Shown here: positions 33,884-43,144 of the stretch, one piece after another
Numbering within the stretch: position 1 is the stretch's first letter
Layout: the number at the start of each line of letters is the position of its first letter
DNA from: Laceyella putida
GTDB lineage: Bacteria > Bacillota > Bacilli > Thermoactinomycetales > Thermoactinomycetaceae
Reading direction: 5' to 3'
Length of the DNA: 57,975 nucleotides
Assembly (NCBI RefSeq): GCF_042665195.1
Contig: NZ_JBHTBW010000017.1
Span: 1 to 57,975, forward strand
The notes under the pieces: model-generated
What the model saw: the letters and a program-made list of their open reading frames with translations, nothing else
Databases searched by the model: none
What the model was told of the DNA's origin: nothing
Translations under genes and position numbers: made by a program

Positions 33884-34510
33884 TTACTCAACTACTTCGA
33901 CACGGACATTTCGCTTGACTCCAAACGCCCGTGCTTCAGCCACGCTGTTCATATATAGATCAATCCGCTTACCTCGGATCGCCGATCCCGTATCTTGGGC
34001 GATCCGGTAACCAATCCCTTCAATGTATACACGCGAGCCGATGGGGATTACTTCAGGGTCCACCGCAATCGTCACTCCTTCAAGAACCGGTTGGCCACTG
34101 GAAGTAATCCCGTACCCAGGCTCCCCTGCTTGTTTGCCCGTTGATTCCGGTCCCGCTGTATAAGCGGTTACGATAAATTCACCCAACTGACTGCCACGCG
34201 TCATCACAGGCACATCAGGAGCGGAGTCCCTGTCGCTGCTTTGCTCCTGGTCCGGCGCCGCTTCAGCTTGCCCCGGAATGCGCAATACCTGACCAATCCG
34301 GATAAAATCAGGGCTCATCAACCCATTTGCTTGCTGAAGTTCCGCTACGGTTGTCTCGTGTTTTCGTGCCAGCTCGGTTAATGTATCTCCTTTTTCCACC
34401 TTAATTTTCATGTAAGCTTCTTCGGCTTTCACCTGCGGACTGGCCATCAGCGCCATACCGATCGTCAAACATAAGGCCAATCCCCAAGCGGTGCTTCCCA
34501 TCTTTTTCAT
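33884..34510 (-). CDS. Secreted LysM and 3D-domain cell-wall protein
   Basis: About 208 residues from ATG 34510, behind GGGGAG; the frame is open to 34642. A signal peptide ends near VKAEE (residue about 30). One LysM repeat follows (MKIKVEKGDTLTELARKHET ... IRIGQVLRIPG), then an acidic linker, then a 3D domain named for its three Asp (VTAYTAGPESTG, VAVDP-like IAVDPEVIPIG, AQDTGSAIRGKRIDLYM). 3D domains share the fold of MltA-type lytic transglycosylases, so it is probably a peptidoglycan-cutting enzyme related to YocH/YuiC. Confidence 0.88.
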   Translation of the reverse strand: MKKMGSTAWGLALCLTIGMALMASPQVKAEEAYMKIKVEKGDTLTELARKHETTVAELQQANGLMSPDFIRIGQVLRIPGQAEAAPDQEQSSDRDSAPDVPVMTRGSQLGEFIVTAYTAGPESTGKQAGEPGYGITSSGQPVLEGVTIAVDPEVIPIGSRVYIEGIGYRIAQDTGSAIRGKRIDLYMNSVAEARAFGVKRNVRVEVVE

Positions 34511-34593
34511 GGCTTGGATCTCCCCTCTATTTTGATAGATTGCTAGAGTTGGTATCCAGTCTAGACAGGAGACGCCGATTTTATACAACAAAA

Positions 34594-34617
34594 AAACGGG
34601 CCATTTAAGCCCGTTTT
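34594..34617 (-). terminator. Terminator of the O-antigen-ligase-like gene
   Basis: Minus-strand AACGGGC-ttaaatg-GCCCGTT followed by seven Ts; the stem overlaps the last codons. Confidence 0.8.
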
Positions 34618-35951
34618 CGATAATTACCTCCAACGAGATCAACCAACACCCGCAAAGGTCCGCCTTTCAGCCAAACCACCGCGGCTGAAAGCATCCTTTT
34701 CATGATCGTCCATTCCGATGCCTGGGCTTTGCTTCTTTCATCCCAAATGGGTTTACACAGACAACGCCGTTCATATTGCGTATGAATCATGATGACACTC
34801 AACATAAACATCAAACCGACCTGGGGGGCGATGATCGGGTAATCATACATGCCATGTCCCAATAAGGCAATCGTCAACGAAAGCAACATCCCCGCAAGCC
34901 GCTTCTCTTCTTTCTGGTTGGCCTGCTTCCGCCACCGGCGAGCCCGGCGAATGGTCATGAAGACAAGGGCCAAGAACAGGCCAAGTCCAATAATCCCATA
35001 TTCACTGGCCACTCCGAGAAAAATATTATGGGCATGCCAAACATAAAATCCGGCGATTTTGGCGAAAAGCTGTCCAAAGTGCAATGGCAAAACACCAAAC
35101 AACCAGTTTTCCTTAAAGATGTCAAGCGCCGTCAGCCACACTTTAAGACGAACTTCAATGGTGGCGTACAGCGACTCTTTCCTGGGAATGAATTGCGGAA
35201 AGAGATAGACGAACAGCAGAATCGCCAAAGTAATGGTCACTGTCCGTTTACGATGTCCCGTCATCCAGAGTTGGACGATCATCCCGATGACAAGGCCTAC
35301 CCATGCCCCGCGCGATCCGGTGCACCAAATTGCCGCACAATAAAGGACAAACACGGCAAAAGCTCCGATTTTTTGCCACGGCTTCTTTAAAATCGACATA
35401 GCATAAATGCTCATAAGGGCGAAACAGATAAGCAATGCCGCGGCTAAGTTGGAGTTCCCCGATGTCCCCACACTCCGTACCGAATGCTCAGATTCCCAAC
35501 GATGATCACTGTAAAAATCCATCAGCGGTCCCAGCAAGTTATTGATCACATGCCAATCGATTTGTTGAATGATCACAATCAGGGCGACATAAAGACCGGC
35601 CAACCAAAAAATCAGGTAGGCTCGTTGCACCTCCGGCCAAGACCATTTGACCACGTGACGAACCCATTGGGATAGCAAAAAGTAAAGACCAAACATTACA
35701 ATGGGGATAATGCCGATCGGCACCCAGTAAAACCAAGATGGATTGTAAACCCAGCTAATGCAAGAAAGAACGATAAAGCCAATATAGATTTTCTCCGGCC
35801 ATTCATTAACCGTCCACTTGTCCCGGTATGCCGCCAACATGAGGATCCCGACGATCGCCAACATGACGGGCGGCAAAAACGTGGACACAACAATGGATAT
35901 GAACAATCCCAGCATCAGCCAGTTTATTGCAGTACGATTAATCACCTTCAA
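34605..35951 (-). CDS. O-antigen ligase/polymerase-like membrane protein (Wzy/WaaL superfamily)
   Basis: A 448-residue protein with about ten to twelve membrane helices. A large periplasmic-type loop sits between the last helices, around RLKVWLTALDIFKENWLFG and YVWHAHNIFLGVASEYG; the conserved His in HAHN and the TGSRGAW motif are typical of the superfamily. It starts at TTG 35951 after GGGAG. Such proteins polymerise or attach surface glycans. No glycosyltransferase genes are nearby, so the acceptor is unknown. Confidence 0.82.
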   Translation of the reverse strand: MKVINRTAINWLMLGLFISIVVSTFLPPVMLAIVGILMLAAYRDKWTVNEWPEKIYIGFIVLSCISWVYNPSWFYWVPIGIIPIVMFGLYFLLSQWVRHVVKWSWPEVQRAYLIFWLAGLYVALIVIIQQIDWHVINNLLGPLMDFYSDHRWESEHSVRSVGTSGNSNLAAALLICFALMSIYAMSILKKPWQKIGAFAVFVLYCAAIWCTGSRGAWVGLVIGMIVQLWMTGHRKRTVTITLAILLFVYLFPQFIPRKESLYATIEVRLKVWLTALDIFKENWLFGVLPLHFGQLFAKIAGFYVWHAHNIFLGVASEYGIIGLGLFLALVFMTIRRARRWRKQANQKEEKRLAGMLLSLTIALLGHGMYDYPIIAPQVGLMFMLSVIMIHTQYERRCLCKPIWDERSKAQASEWTIMKRMLSAAVVWLKGGPLRVLVDLVGGNYRKRA

Positions 35952-36231
35952 AAGTATAAACTCCCTTATTCAGAAGTTTTCACCCCATTATTACCCAATT
36001 TCACCATATTGTTCGCCACTCCACTCTTCTTATTCCTTAGGTGCGGGCAGAGGTAAACCTATTTTATTCAAATTCGATTCTATCCTTTTTCTTTCCCTCT
36101 TTTTTTCTACAAAAAAAGGAAATGGTCATAGAAAAGGTAGGGTAATTGGGACAAAATCCTTAACCTGTATCACCCTACCATAGTGTCTAATATAACCAAT
36201 GTGTGTGCAGGGGTCAAATGTCAGAAGTATT
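35952..36231. other. Intergenic region upstream of the iron-type ABC ATPase
   Basis: AT-rich with T- and A-runs near 36090-36120. No gene seen. The Fur-box-like site is at its right end. Confidence 0.45.
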
Positions 36232-36257
36232 TAATGATAATCAATATCATTTTCATT
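36232..36257 (+). promoter_or_regulatory. Fur-box-like operator
   Basis: TAATGATAATCAATATCATT followed by TTCATT, close to the 7-1-7 Fur consensus TGATAAT-n-ATTATCA. It lies about 85 bp upstream of the ABC ATPase start and suggests iron repression. Confidence 0.8.
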
Positions 36258-36339
36258 GACGATTGAAAAACATTCTCATAGAATGAAATCAGAAGGAATT
36301 GTACGGTTTTGGGTTAAATTTCAAATGGAGGCGATACTG

Positions 36340-37164
36340 TTGGCTCAAGGTCTTACTACCCAACAATTAACATTGTCATATGGTGCATCCGCCATTATCA
36401 AAGAATTGGATCTCACCATCCCTCATGGCAAGATCACGGTTCTTGTGGGAAGCAACGGTTGCGGCAAATCCACCTTGCTTCGGTCTTTGGCCCGCTTGCT
36501 TAAACCGGCGGCGGGTCAAATCCTCCTTAACGGGAAAGAAATCAACACGTTGTCCACCAGAGAGGTAGCCAAACAATTGGCAATCCTGCCGCAAGGGCCG
36601 GAAGCACCGGAAGGGCTAACCGTCCTCCAATTGGTGAAACAAGGGCGCTATCCTTACCAATCATGGGCTCGCCAGTGGTCAAAAGAAGATGAGGCCAAAG
36701 TGAACTGGGCCCTTGAGAAGACACAGCTCACAACGCTCGCCCATCGCCCTGTAGACGACCTGTCTGGTGGACAACGGCAACGTGCTTGGATCGCGATGAC
36801 GCTCGCGCAAGATACGGACATTATCCTGTTGGATGAACCGACCACGTATCTGGACTTGACGCATCAGATTGAAATCCTCGACCTGTTGTACGAGTTGAAC
36901 GAAAAAGAAAAACGGACGATTGTCATGGTCTTGCATGACCTCAACCTTTCTTGCCGTTATGCGCACCACATGATCGCAATTCAAAATAAACAAGTCTATG
37001 CCCAAGGAGCACCTGAACAAATTGTAACAGAAAAATTGGTGCAGGATGTCTTTCAATTGCAATCGATGGTGATGACGGACCCGATTGCCGGTACCCCTTT
37101 CTGCATTCCTTATGGCAAAGGAAGGGATTTATCCGCGCATTCCTCTCTTGCCATGGGCAAATAG
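36340..37164 (+). CDS. Iron-siderophore ABC transporter ATPase (FecE/FepC type)
   Basis: About 274 residues from TTG 36340, seven bases after GGAGGCG; the frame is open to 36256. Walker A GSNGCGKST, Q-loop LPQGPEAP, signature LSGGQRQRAWIA, Walker B IILLDEPTTYLDL and the H-loop VLHDLN are all present, with the family-typical GRYPYQSW after the Q-loop. The upstream Fur box agrees with iron uptake. No permease or binding protein is in the window, so it must energise permeases encoded elsewhere, like B. subtilis YusV. Confidence 0.9.
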   Translation: MAQGLTTQQLTLSYGASAIIKELDLTIPHGKITVLVGSNGCGKSTLLRSLARLLKPAAGQILLNGKEINTLSTREVAKQLAILPQGPEAPEGLTVLQLVKQGRYPYQSWARQWSKEDEAKVNWALEKTQLTTLAHRPVDDLSGGQRQRAWIAMTLAQDTDIILLDEPTTYLDLTHQIEILDLLYELNEKEKRTIVMVLHDLNLSCRYAHHMIAIQNKQVYAQGAPEQIVTEKLVQDVFQLQSMVMTDPIAGTPFCIPYGKGRDLSAHSSLAMGK

Positions 37165-37225
37165 GGGCGCCGGCAAGCTAAGGTGCACACAGCTTGGCCA
37201 GACACGCATTAGCATTAGCAGGAAG

Positions 37226-37963
37226 TTACTCCGCGCCCAGCGGAGTTTTTTCATTTTGATCCCCCAAATAACGGGGGGTCACTTTCGATTCGTTAACCTT
37301 CCCATCAACCAGCCCCACTTGATAAGCAAAAGCATGTTCCCTAGAGCTGACGATGGCATGGAGGCCCTCATCCACATAATGCAACGCAACCCCATCATCA
37401 CAGGCCCAGCCCGGTTTGATGAGCCCCGACCGCAATAACCGGTGATAGGAAGTCCGCCAACTCGCTTCACTGTCATAATGGGGACAAAAGCTTCCCTCAA
37501 GCAAGCCCAAGGCGGGCAAAGCGGATAATCCACCCAGGTTGGAATCAGTGACACACGAAGCAAACCAGCAATTGGCGCCTGCGCTGAGACCGGCCAGGAC
37601 CACTCCTTGTCGCCACGCTTCCCGCAAGATTTCGTCGATCCCCCACTCCCGCCAAAGCACCAACATATTGCGGGTATTCCCTCCCCCCACATAGATCACG
37701 TCTTGCGATAAGATAAAATCGCACAAATCGGTTACTTCCGCGCGAAACAGAGACAGATGGGTGGGGTGGCAGGCTTCTTTAGCGAAAAAGCGGGTGAACC
37801 GGCGAATATAAGAGCGCGCATCTCCGCTAGCTGTCGGCACAAAACAAATGCGCGGCTTGGCCACACCCGTCTGTGCCAAAATATAGCGATCCAATAAGGG
37901 ATTTTTCGGTTCCATGGAGAACCCGCCCCCGCCCATGGCAATGATTTGTCTTTTGCGCCGCAT
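37226..37963 (-). CDS. Peptidase E-like serine hydrolase (class I glutaminase fold)
   Basis: About 245 residues from ATG 37963, after GGAAGGG. GGGGFSMEP near the start and the nucleophile elbow GLSAGANCWF match the S51 peptidase E / cyanophycinase-like group; YVGGGNTRNML is also typical. Family members hydrolyse Asp-X dipeptides or are of unknown use. It starts one base after the stop of the deaminase-like gene, so the two form an operon. Confidence 0.83.
   Translation of the reverse strand: MRRKRQIIAMGGGGFSMEPKNPLLDRYILAQTGVAKPRICFVPTASGDARSYIRRFTRFFAKEACHPTHLSLFRAEVTDLCDFILSQDVIYVGGGNTRNMLVLWREWGIDEILREAWRQGVVLAGLSAGANCWFASCVTDSNLGGLSALPALGLLEGSFCPHYDSEASWRTSYHRLLRSGLIKPGWACDDGVALHYVDEGLHAIVSSREHAFAYQVGLVDGKVNESKVTPRYLGDQNEKTPLGAE
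37228..37251 (+). terminator. Terminator after the ABC ATPase
   Basis: ACTCCGC-gccca-GCGGAGT followed by five Ts, overlapping the 3' end of the convergent gene. Confidence 0.75.
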
Positions 37964-37964
37964 C

Positions 37965-39716
37965 TTAACCCTTCCTCTCACAGCGGGGAGTGATCACATT
38001 TTTCTTTTTCACGTTCACCACTCCTGCGCTCGTCAGGCGCACTTGGGGCAGGTGGGTGGAAGAGAGGAACTGCAAGGTGTAGATCGGATCAAGGAACGTG
38101 TAACCGGCTTCATTCAACCGCTCCACCAACCCCTGGCAGAGCGGGATCAGCTCATCCACGGTGAGATCACTCATCGTACCCAAAATCGGCAGCGGAAGCT
38201 CAAATCGGACCTCTCCATCCTGCAACCAATAGATCCCACCATTCCGCTCCAACACATGGTTGGCGGCTTTGGCCATCGCTCGGGCGTCCCGACCGATCAA
38301 CAGCAAATCATGGGTACAGGTGTAGCTGGAAGCAAAGGCGTCAATCCGTCGTCCAAACCCCCGCACATAGGCACCGGTTATCCATGTTCCATGCCGATCA
38401 ATCATAAATACGGCCAGACGGTCATCTTCATCCGGAAGCAAGCGGAAATCGCGGGAAAGCGGGACGGGTTCGAGTGACAGTTTGGTAATGACCGCATTGA
38501 CCAAATTGATGACGGGAACGGTGCCCTCTTCCGTCTGCGCGACAATCAACTCATCCGGCGCAATCTGAAACGTGCCTCCCCAAGCTTGTGCCTTCACCGG
38601 AAGGGTCGGTGCCTGGGTGGCCGGCCGGATCCATTCCCCCTCGTTTAACACCCCGAGCGGCGTCGGCTCAACCAGTGAAGAGAGCAGATTGATATCCGCC
38701 AAACGCCCCGGTGCGATGCTGCCGATGTGTTCATCCAACCGATAATAGGTGGCCGGATTGATTGTGACCATCTGGTAGGCATGGATGGGATCCACACCCT
38801 GCTCCAAGGCCAACCGCAAGAGATGGTCGGTGAAGCCCTGGGCCAAGAATGCGGGGGTGGCTCCATCGGTGGTCATCATGAGACGATGCCAAGGAACATC
38901 GTCGTATTGCAGTAATCCCTGCAACAATTCCGGCAAATCGGGGCGGATTGAGCTATGACGCAGCGTCGTCATGTAACCCAGCTCCAACCGACGCCAGATT
39001 TCCTGGGCGGTGATACTCTCATGATCCCCAGTCACCCCCAACGCGGCCAAACGGGAAAGCGTACGGTAAGAGGCCCCCGGCGCATGCCCCTCAATCCGCT
39101 TTCCCTGCGCCCTGGCATGCAGCAAGCAGGCATTCATTTTTTTATCCCCCAACAACAGGGGCATCCAATCGGACAGCTCGCCCGCTTGCACAACATGCGG
39201 GGAATTCAAAATGGATTGCACCCGTTCCTTGGCGAAGATCGTCATTGCTTCGTCTTCGTTAAGGAGCGTTTGGGAATCCAGCCTGCCCCACCAGAAAAAC
39301 TTCACCGGCGAGGATTGAAGCTCATCAAAAAGCGTCAGCAGTTCGATTGTCTCCAACTGCATAAAGAAGGGCAGCGTATCGCAAACCAATGCAGTTGTTC
39401 CATGTTGCACCGCCTTCGACGCCAGAGATAGTGGGTGATAAATCTGGCAGGGGTGGGCGTGCGGCTCGATATAACCCGGTACCAAAACGCGTCCGTTCGC
39501 ATCATCCACGGCCACAGACTCGTCAAACAGCAACCCGCTTTCCTCCAGGGAACCCACATAAGCGATCCACCGGCCAGCCAAGGCGATATCTTTCTTTTCC
39601 AAGCGCCCTGTGTGTACATTCAACACCTGGCCCCCACGGATGACGCGAGAGGGCGGCTTGCGACCCATCACCACATCCAACAGGGTTTGGTGCTCTGCAA
39701 ATGTTTTTGTGACCAC
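37965..39716 (-). CDS. Adenine deaminase-like amidohydrolase (YerA type)
   Basis: About 583 residues from GTG 39716, eight bases after GAAGGAGG. The metal-site motif PGYIEPHAHP and an adenine-deaminase layout with GHAPGAS, VTGDHESIT and MMTTDGATP are visible. The carboxy domain has NLVNAVITKL and the FAS-SYTCTHDLLLIG-like block. In B. subtilis yerA lies just past purD, and the same neighbour relation is nearly kept here, supporting a role in purine salvage (adenine to hypoxanthine), although deaminase activity has not been shown for YerA-type members. Confidence 0.85.
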   Translation of the reverse strand: MVTKTFAEHQTLLDVVMGRKPPSRVIRGGQVLNVHTGRLEKKDIALAGRWIAYVGSLEESGLLFDESVAVDDANGRVLVPGYIEPHAHPCQIYHPLSLASKAVQHGTTALVCDTLPFFMQLETIELLTLFDELQSSPVKFFWWGRLDSQTLLNEDEAMTIFAKERVQSILNSPHVVQAGELSDWMPLLLGDKKMNACLLHARAQGKRIEGHAPGASYRTLSRLAALGVTGDHESITAQEIWRRLELGYMTTLRHSSIRPDLPELLQGLLQYDDVPWHRLMMTTDGATPAFLAQGFTDHLLRLALEQGVDPIHAYQMVTINPATYYRLDEHIGSIAPGRLADINLLSSLVEPTPLGVLNEGEWIRPATQAPTLPVKAQAWGGTFQIAPDELIVAQTEEGTVPVINLVNAVITKLSLEPVPLSRDFRLLPDEDDRLAVFMIDRHGTWITGAYVRGFGRRIDAFASSYTCTHDLLLIGRDARAMAKAANHVLERNGGIYWLQDGEVRFELPLPILGTMSDLTVDELIPLCQGLVERLNEAGYTFLDPIYTLQFLSSTHLPQVRLTSAGVVNVKKKNVITPRCERKG

Positions 39717-39851
39717 GTTCGTTTCCTCCTTCAAGTGTGTTTGAGCCACGCCCTCCTAGTCAAAACCTGGCAACTTCCGCTCGCATAGAACCGTCTGTAA
39801 GGCAACAGACTAATCCCGAGCAGCTAAGCAGCGAAAGGAGGAGGTCGTTTT

Positions 39852-40043
39852 ATGAAGCAAAATGTTGGCACGGTCGATGCACTCTTGCGAATCACTTGCG
39901 GCTTGGTTGGACTGGCTTGGTGTGCGGCCAAAGGCCGTCGCAACTTCCCCTATATGATCGCGATCATGTCAGCGATGAAAGTGGCAGAAGGAATCATTCG
40001 CTATTGTCCCATGCTCGATATGATGAATAAACGCACTTCATAA
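39852..40043 (+). CDS. Small membrane protein, DUF2892 (YgaP membrane-domain-like)
   Basis: A 63-residue protein starting at ATG 39852 behind AAAGGAGGAGG. It has NVGTVDALLRITCG and later KVAEGIIRYCPM, the standard DUF2892 pattern with two short membrane helices. Such domains occur alone or fused to rhodanese (YgaP). Two Cys residues (36-46 region: AWCAAK, RYCPM) are kept. Stands alone. Confidence 0.85.
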   Translation: MKQNVGTVDALLRITCGLVGLAWCAAKGRRNFPYMIAIMSAMKVAEGIIRYCPMLDMMNKRTS

Positions 40044-40304
40044 ATTCACCACTTGTCGAAGTTTGCGTACAGGGAGATCGGGGCTCATATATTCATCAAT
40101 CAACGATTTCCCTGTCAAATGATATTGACACAGGCATTCAATATACAAATAGAATAAAAATATAAAAAAATGAGTGCAAATCCCTTGCCTATATTCAGAC
40201 TTTTTTGTATAATAGTTTCCAAGAAACTTGGTTAGAAAGTTGGTTGCAGATCAAACTATTTTCAGAGTATTGAATTACTTTCGACATCCATCTCCTCTCC
40301 CCTC
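40044..40304. other. AT-rich intergenic region
   Basis: No gene supported. A minus-strand open frame reaching down to 40195 is the out-of-frame tail of the decayed kptA. Confidence 0.45.
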
Positions 40305-40851
40305 CTAATGGTTTGGAAAATCGATATATTTCGGGGAAACTGACTCTACCAACCAAACGCCATTGACGGTACGATAAAAAGAGATAACCATCCTGCGCCA
40401 TCTCTTGGGCCCTTAACTCTAAAACAACGGTTGTCCATTGCGCATTCCGGTCCGGGTGGTCGTTTCATAACTGTAAGTCAGATGCACATCGTGACGCTGT
40501 TGTTTCTTCAGCCCTCCTTGGCCTTATCGGAGCGTAGAAACGTTTGGCAGTACCGTGAAACAGTTTGTTTGAGGGGATGTTGGCTCATATCCTAATTCAA
40601 TATCTACCGAATGACCATGGTTGGCCCGCATGCTTTTTCCATCTTCACTCAAGCCGAAACGCTGTTTGTCGTTCAAGGCGATCCTGGCATCAAGTCGATG
40701 GGTTTGCTGAATTTTTGACAAGCTTCAAGCAGATTCCCTACCTCTCTCAGCCGGCATGATCGAGTTGGATGTTGATTAAATCCGGTCTATGCCTTAGAAT
40801 CAAACTTAGAAATTTACTTAACTGAATGAGTTGTTTAGCTTTTCTCTGCAT
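40305..40851 (-). pseudogene. Decayed RNA 2'-phosphotransferase (KptA/Tpt1)
   Basis: From ATG 40851 the minus strand opens LIQLSKFLSLILRHRPDLI, stops early (TGA where KptA has Trp), and continues in changing frames: GNLLEACQKFSKPIDL, LNDKQRFGLSEDGKSMRANHGHSVDI, LFHGTAKRFY, GLKKQQRHDVHLTYSYET, and last SPKYIDF near 40305. The order matches KptA from end to end, including the RANHGHS and HGT motifs that bind NAD and RNA. At least three frameshifts and one stop make it inactive. Confidence 0.82.
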
Positions 40852-41172
40852 CAGTCCATCACATCCCAGATGAAATTTTAGCCCAAATCATTGAACATAC
40901 GCAAACCGCAACACATTTGCTTAAGCTCTTTCTCTTCAATTTAGCATATCGAATCGACAAAAATCGAATATTAACAATCTTGCATACAAAATTCGTCATT
41001 TTTTATCAAAAAAAGAAGGACATCTTGTAACATGGCGTCGAAAAAAAGAAATATAGATTTTTCCTGAAGAGTAGTGGCAAATGAAGAGCAACATGGTAGA
41101 ATGAGTTAAGAGGATGCGAACATACGATCGGTAAAAGAGAACGACACAACACCATTAAGGAGCGTGAGTGCA
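40852..41172. other. AT-rich intergenic region upstream of a small gene
   Basis: No gene seen. It probably holds the promoter of the gene at 41173, but no clear box pair was identified. Confidence 0.4.
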
Positions 41173-41385
41173 ATGTCTCTTAGCGAAATGGAAAAAGAAA
41201 CCGTGATTCAATTTGACGAATCCACTAACCTTGCTACTGTTTATACTGCTAGCTGGACAGTTGCTCGTTCCTTGAAAAAAGCAGGGTACCAACCAGTCAA
41301 GAAATCACAAGGTGGTTGGTGGTTTAAAATCCCAGTCAACGGCATCAGCATTCAAGGTGAAAAAGAGACGACAAAAATCGGTTGA
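41173..41385 (+). CDS. Hypothetical protein, 70 residues
   Basis: ATG 41173 lies 10 bases after GGAG; an in-frame GTG at 41164 is a weaker choice. The protein is small and soluble (VIQFDESTNLATVYTASW, then KKSQGGWWFKIPVNG), probably a compact beta sheet with conserved Trp residues. A good terminator follows. I do not recognise the family. Confidence 0.65.
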   Translation: MSLSEMEKETVIQFDESTNLATVYTASWTVARSLKKAGYQPVKKSQGGWWFKIPVNGISIQGEKETTKIG

Positions 41386-41401
41386 CTCACGACCGATGAA
41401 G

Positions 41402-41438
41402 AACAACGAGCCCATGATGAGTAGGCTCGTTTTTTATA
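41402..41438 (+). terminator. Terminator of the 70-residue protein gene
   Basis: AACGAGCC ... GGCTCGTTTTTT. Confidence 0.85.
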
Positions 41439-41440
41439 AA

Positions 41441-41476
41441 AAAAGCCGACCCTTCACACACGGAGTCGGCTTTTTG
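41441..41476 (-). terminator. Terminator of the purine operon
   Basis: AAAAGCCGAC ... GTCGGCTTTTT, directly past the purD stop; symmetrical, so it may act both ways. Confidence 0.88.
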
Positions 41477-41478
41477 TG

Positions 41479-42738
41479 CTATAGCGCTTTGGCGGCGATA
41501 TCGGTGCGGTAATGCATATCTTTAAACGAAATCGTTTTTACCTGCTGGTATGCTTTGTCCCGTGCATCTTTAATATCGGCGCCCAATGCGGTCACGCCCA
41601 ATACGCGGCCCCCAGCGGTGACGATCCCGCAATCCCGCCGTTTCGTTCCCGCATGGAACACGACAACACCATCCGGCACGCTCTCCAAACCGGAGATCGG
41701 CCATCCTTTTTCATAGGAGCCTGGATAGCCACCCGCCGCCAAAACCACGCAGACCGCCGCCTGCTCACTCCAAGAGAGGGAGAGTTCGTCCAACGTACCG
41801 GAGATGACGGCTTCCATCACCTCCACCAAGTCGGTCTCCAACCGCGGCAAGACGACTTGGGTCTCGGGATCGCCAAAGCGTGCGTTGAATTCAATGACCT
41901 TGGGCCCTTCTGCCGTTATCATCAGGCCCGCATATAAGACCCCTTTATACTCGATCCCTTCTTGGCGGAAAGCCTCATGCATCGGCCAGAGTATGGTATC
42001 GATCGCTTGCTCCACCACTTCCGCCGGGATTTGCGGCACAGGCGAATAGGTCCCCATTCCCCCTGTGTTTGGCCCTTTGTCCCTCTCAAACGCCGGCTTA
42101 TGATCTTGAGCCACCACCATGGGTTTCACCGTTTTTCCGTCTAAAAAGGCCATCAACGAAACTTCTTGACCACTTAAAAACTCTTCGATCACCACTTCAT
42201 TGCCTGCTTCGCCAAAAACCTTCTCTTCCATCGCCTCGGCTATGGCCCGCTCAGCCTCCGCTACCGTCTGTGCGACGACAACCCCTTTTCCTGCCGCCAG
42301 ACCATCCGCTTTGATTACGATCGGCGCCCCTTGTTCGCGCACGTAAGCCTTGGCTTCTTCAGCATTTGTGAAGGAAGCAAAAGCCGCGGTGGGAATGTTG
42401 TGCTTTCTCATCAGCTCTTTGGCAAACCGCTTGCTCCCTTCGATTAAGGCCGCCTGTCGCCGCGGACCGAACGCTTTGAGCCCTTCTTGCTCAAAGCGAT
42501 CCACTACGCCAAGCAACAAGGGCACTTCGGGGCCAACCACTGTTAAGTCCACCCGCTGTTCTTTCGCAAACGCGACCAGTCCGTCGACATCCTCCACCGC
42601 GATGGGCACACACGTGGCCAATCCGGCAATTCCCCCGTTGCCAGGCGCACAATAAATGTCTGCCACTTTGGGGCTTTGCTTCAATTTCCACACGATGGCA
42701 TGTTCCCGCCCACCATTGCCAATCACCAAAATACGCAC
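41479..42738 (-). CDS. purD: Phosphoribosylamine-glycine ligase (GAR synthetase)
   Basis: A 419-residue ATP-grasp enzyme for step 2 of de novo purine synthesis. GNGGREHAIVWKL at the amino end, the ATP-grasp lid (IVIKADGLAAGKGVVVA), HKPAFERDKGPNTGGMGTYSP and EFNARFGDPETQ are all present. It starts at GTG 42738 after GGGAGGGG. Last gene of the purine operon, followed by its terminator. Confidence 0.96.
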   Translation of the reverse strand: MRILVIGNGGREHAIVWKLKQSPKVADIYCAPGNGGIAGLATCVPIAVEDVDGLVAFAKEQRVDLTVVGPEVPLLLGVVDRFEQEGLKAFGPRRQAALIEGSKRFAKELMRKHNIPTAAFASFTNAEEAKAYVREQGAPIVIKADGLAAGKGVVVAQTVAEAERAIAEAMEEKVFGEAGNEVVIEEFLSGQEVSLMAFLDGKTVKPMVVAQDHKPAFERDKGPNTGGMGTYSPVPQIPAEVVEQAIDTILWPMHEAFRQEGIEYKGVLYAGLMITAEGPKVIEFNARFGDPETQVVLPRLETDLVEVMEAVISGTLDELSLSWSEQAAVCVVLAAGGYPGSYEKGWPISGLESVPDGVVVFHAGTKRRDCGIVTAGGRVLGVTALGADIKDARDKAYQQVKTISFKDMHYRTDIAAKAL

Positions 42739-42797
42739 TGCTTGTCCCCTCCCATTTTCTCTCTAAACAGAAACACACGCCCACACCTGAACTTTTG

Positions 42798-43076
42798 CTA
42801 TGGCAAGATCAAACTCAAACCGAATAGCCCCACCGTCACCAACAAACAGATAAACGACCATTCTTCACGATAGAAAAAACGTTTCCGACTGCGATAAGCT
42901 GCGTCAGTTGTCAGCACACCACCGACGATGAGGGCGATCATAAAGAAAACTCCGCTGGCTGTGCGCAGATGCATTTGCCAGACTTGGAGATTAAAATCAT
43001 AAGAAAGGTAGGATGTAATTCCTGTTAAGAATATGGCAACGGCCATCCAGCCGATCGCCCACGCGAATAGACGCAT
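42798..43076 (-). CDS. Three-helix membrane protein inserted in the purine operon
   Basis: A 92-residue protein starting at ATG 43076 behind AAGGGAGGG, with three hydrophobic segments (about 8-25, 40-58, 74-91). It sits between purH and purD, where B. subtilis has nothing, with gaps of about 60 bp on both sides, so it is transcribed with the purine genes. No family recognised; its link to purines is unknown. Confidence 0.7.
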   Translation of the reverse strand: MRLFAWAIGWMAVAIFLTGITSYLSYDFNLQVWQMHLRTASGVFFMIALIVGGVLTTDAAYRSRKRFFYREEWSFICLLVTVGLFGLSLILP

Positions 43077-43144
43077 AAGGACCCTCCCTTAGCTTTTATC
43101 ATAGTATACGCATAGAAGGGTCCCACGATACATAAAGAACAATC

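Noticed and set aside
34511..34600. A cyclic di-AMP (ydaO) riboswitch before the LysM/3D gene
   Set aside because: The upstream gap is under 100 nt and taken up by the preceding terminator, with no ydaO-like motifs.
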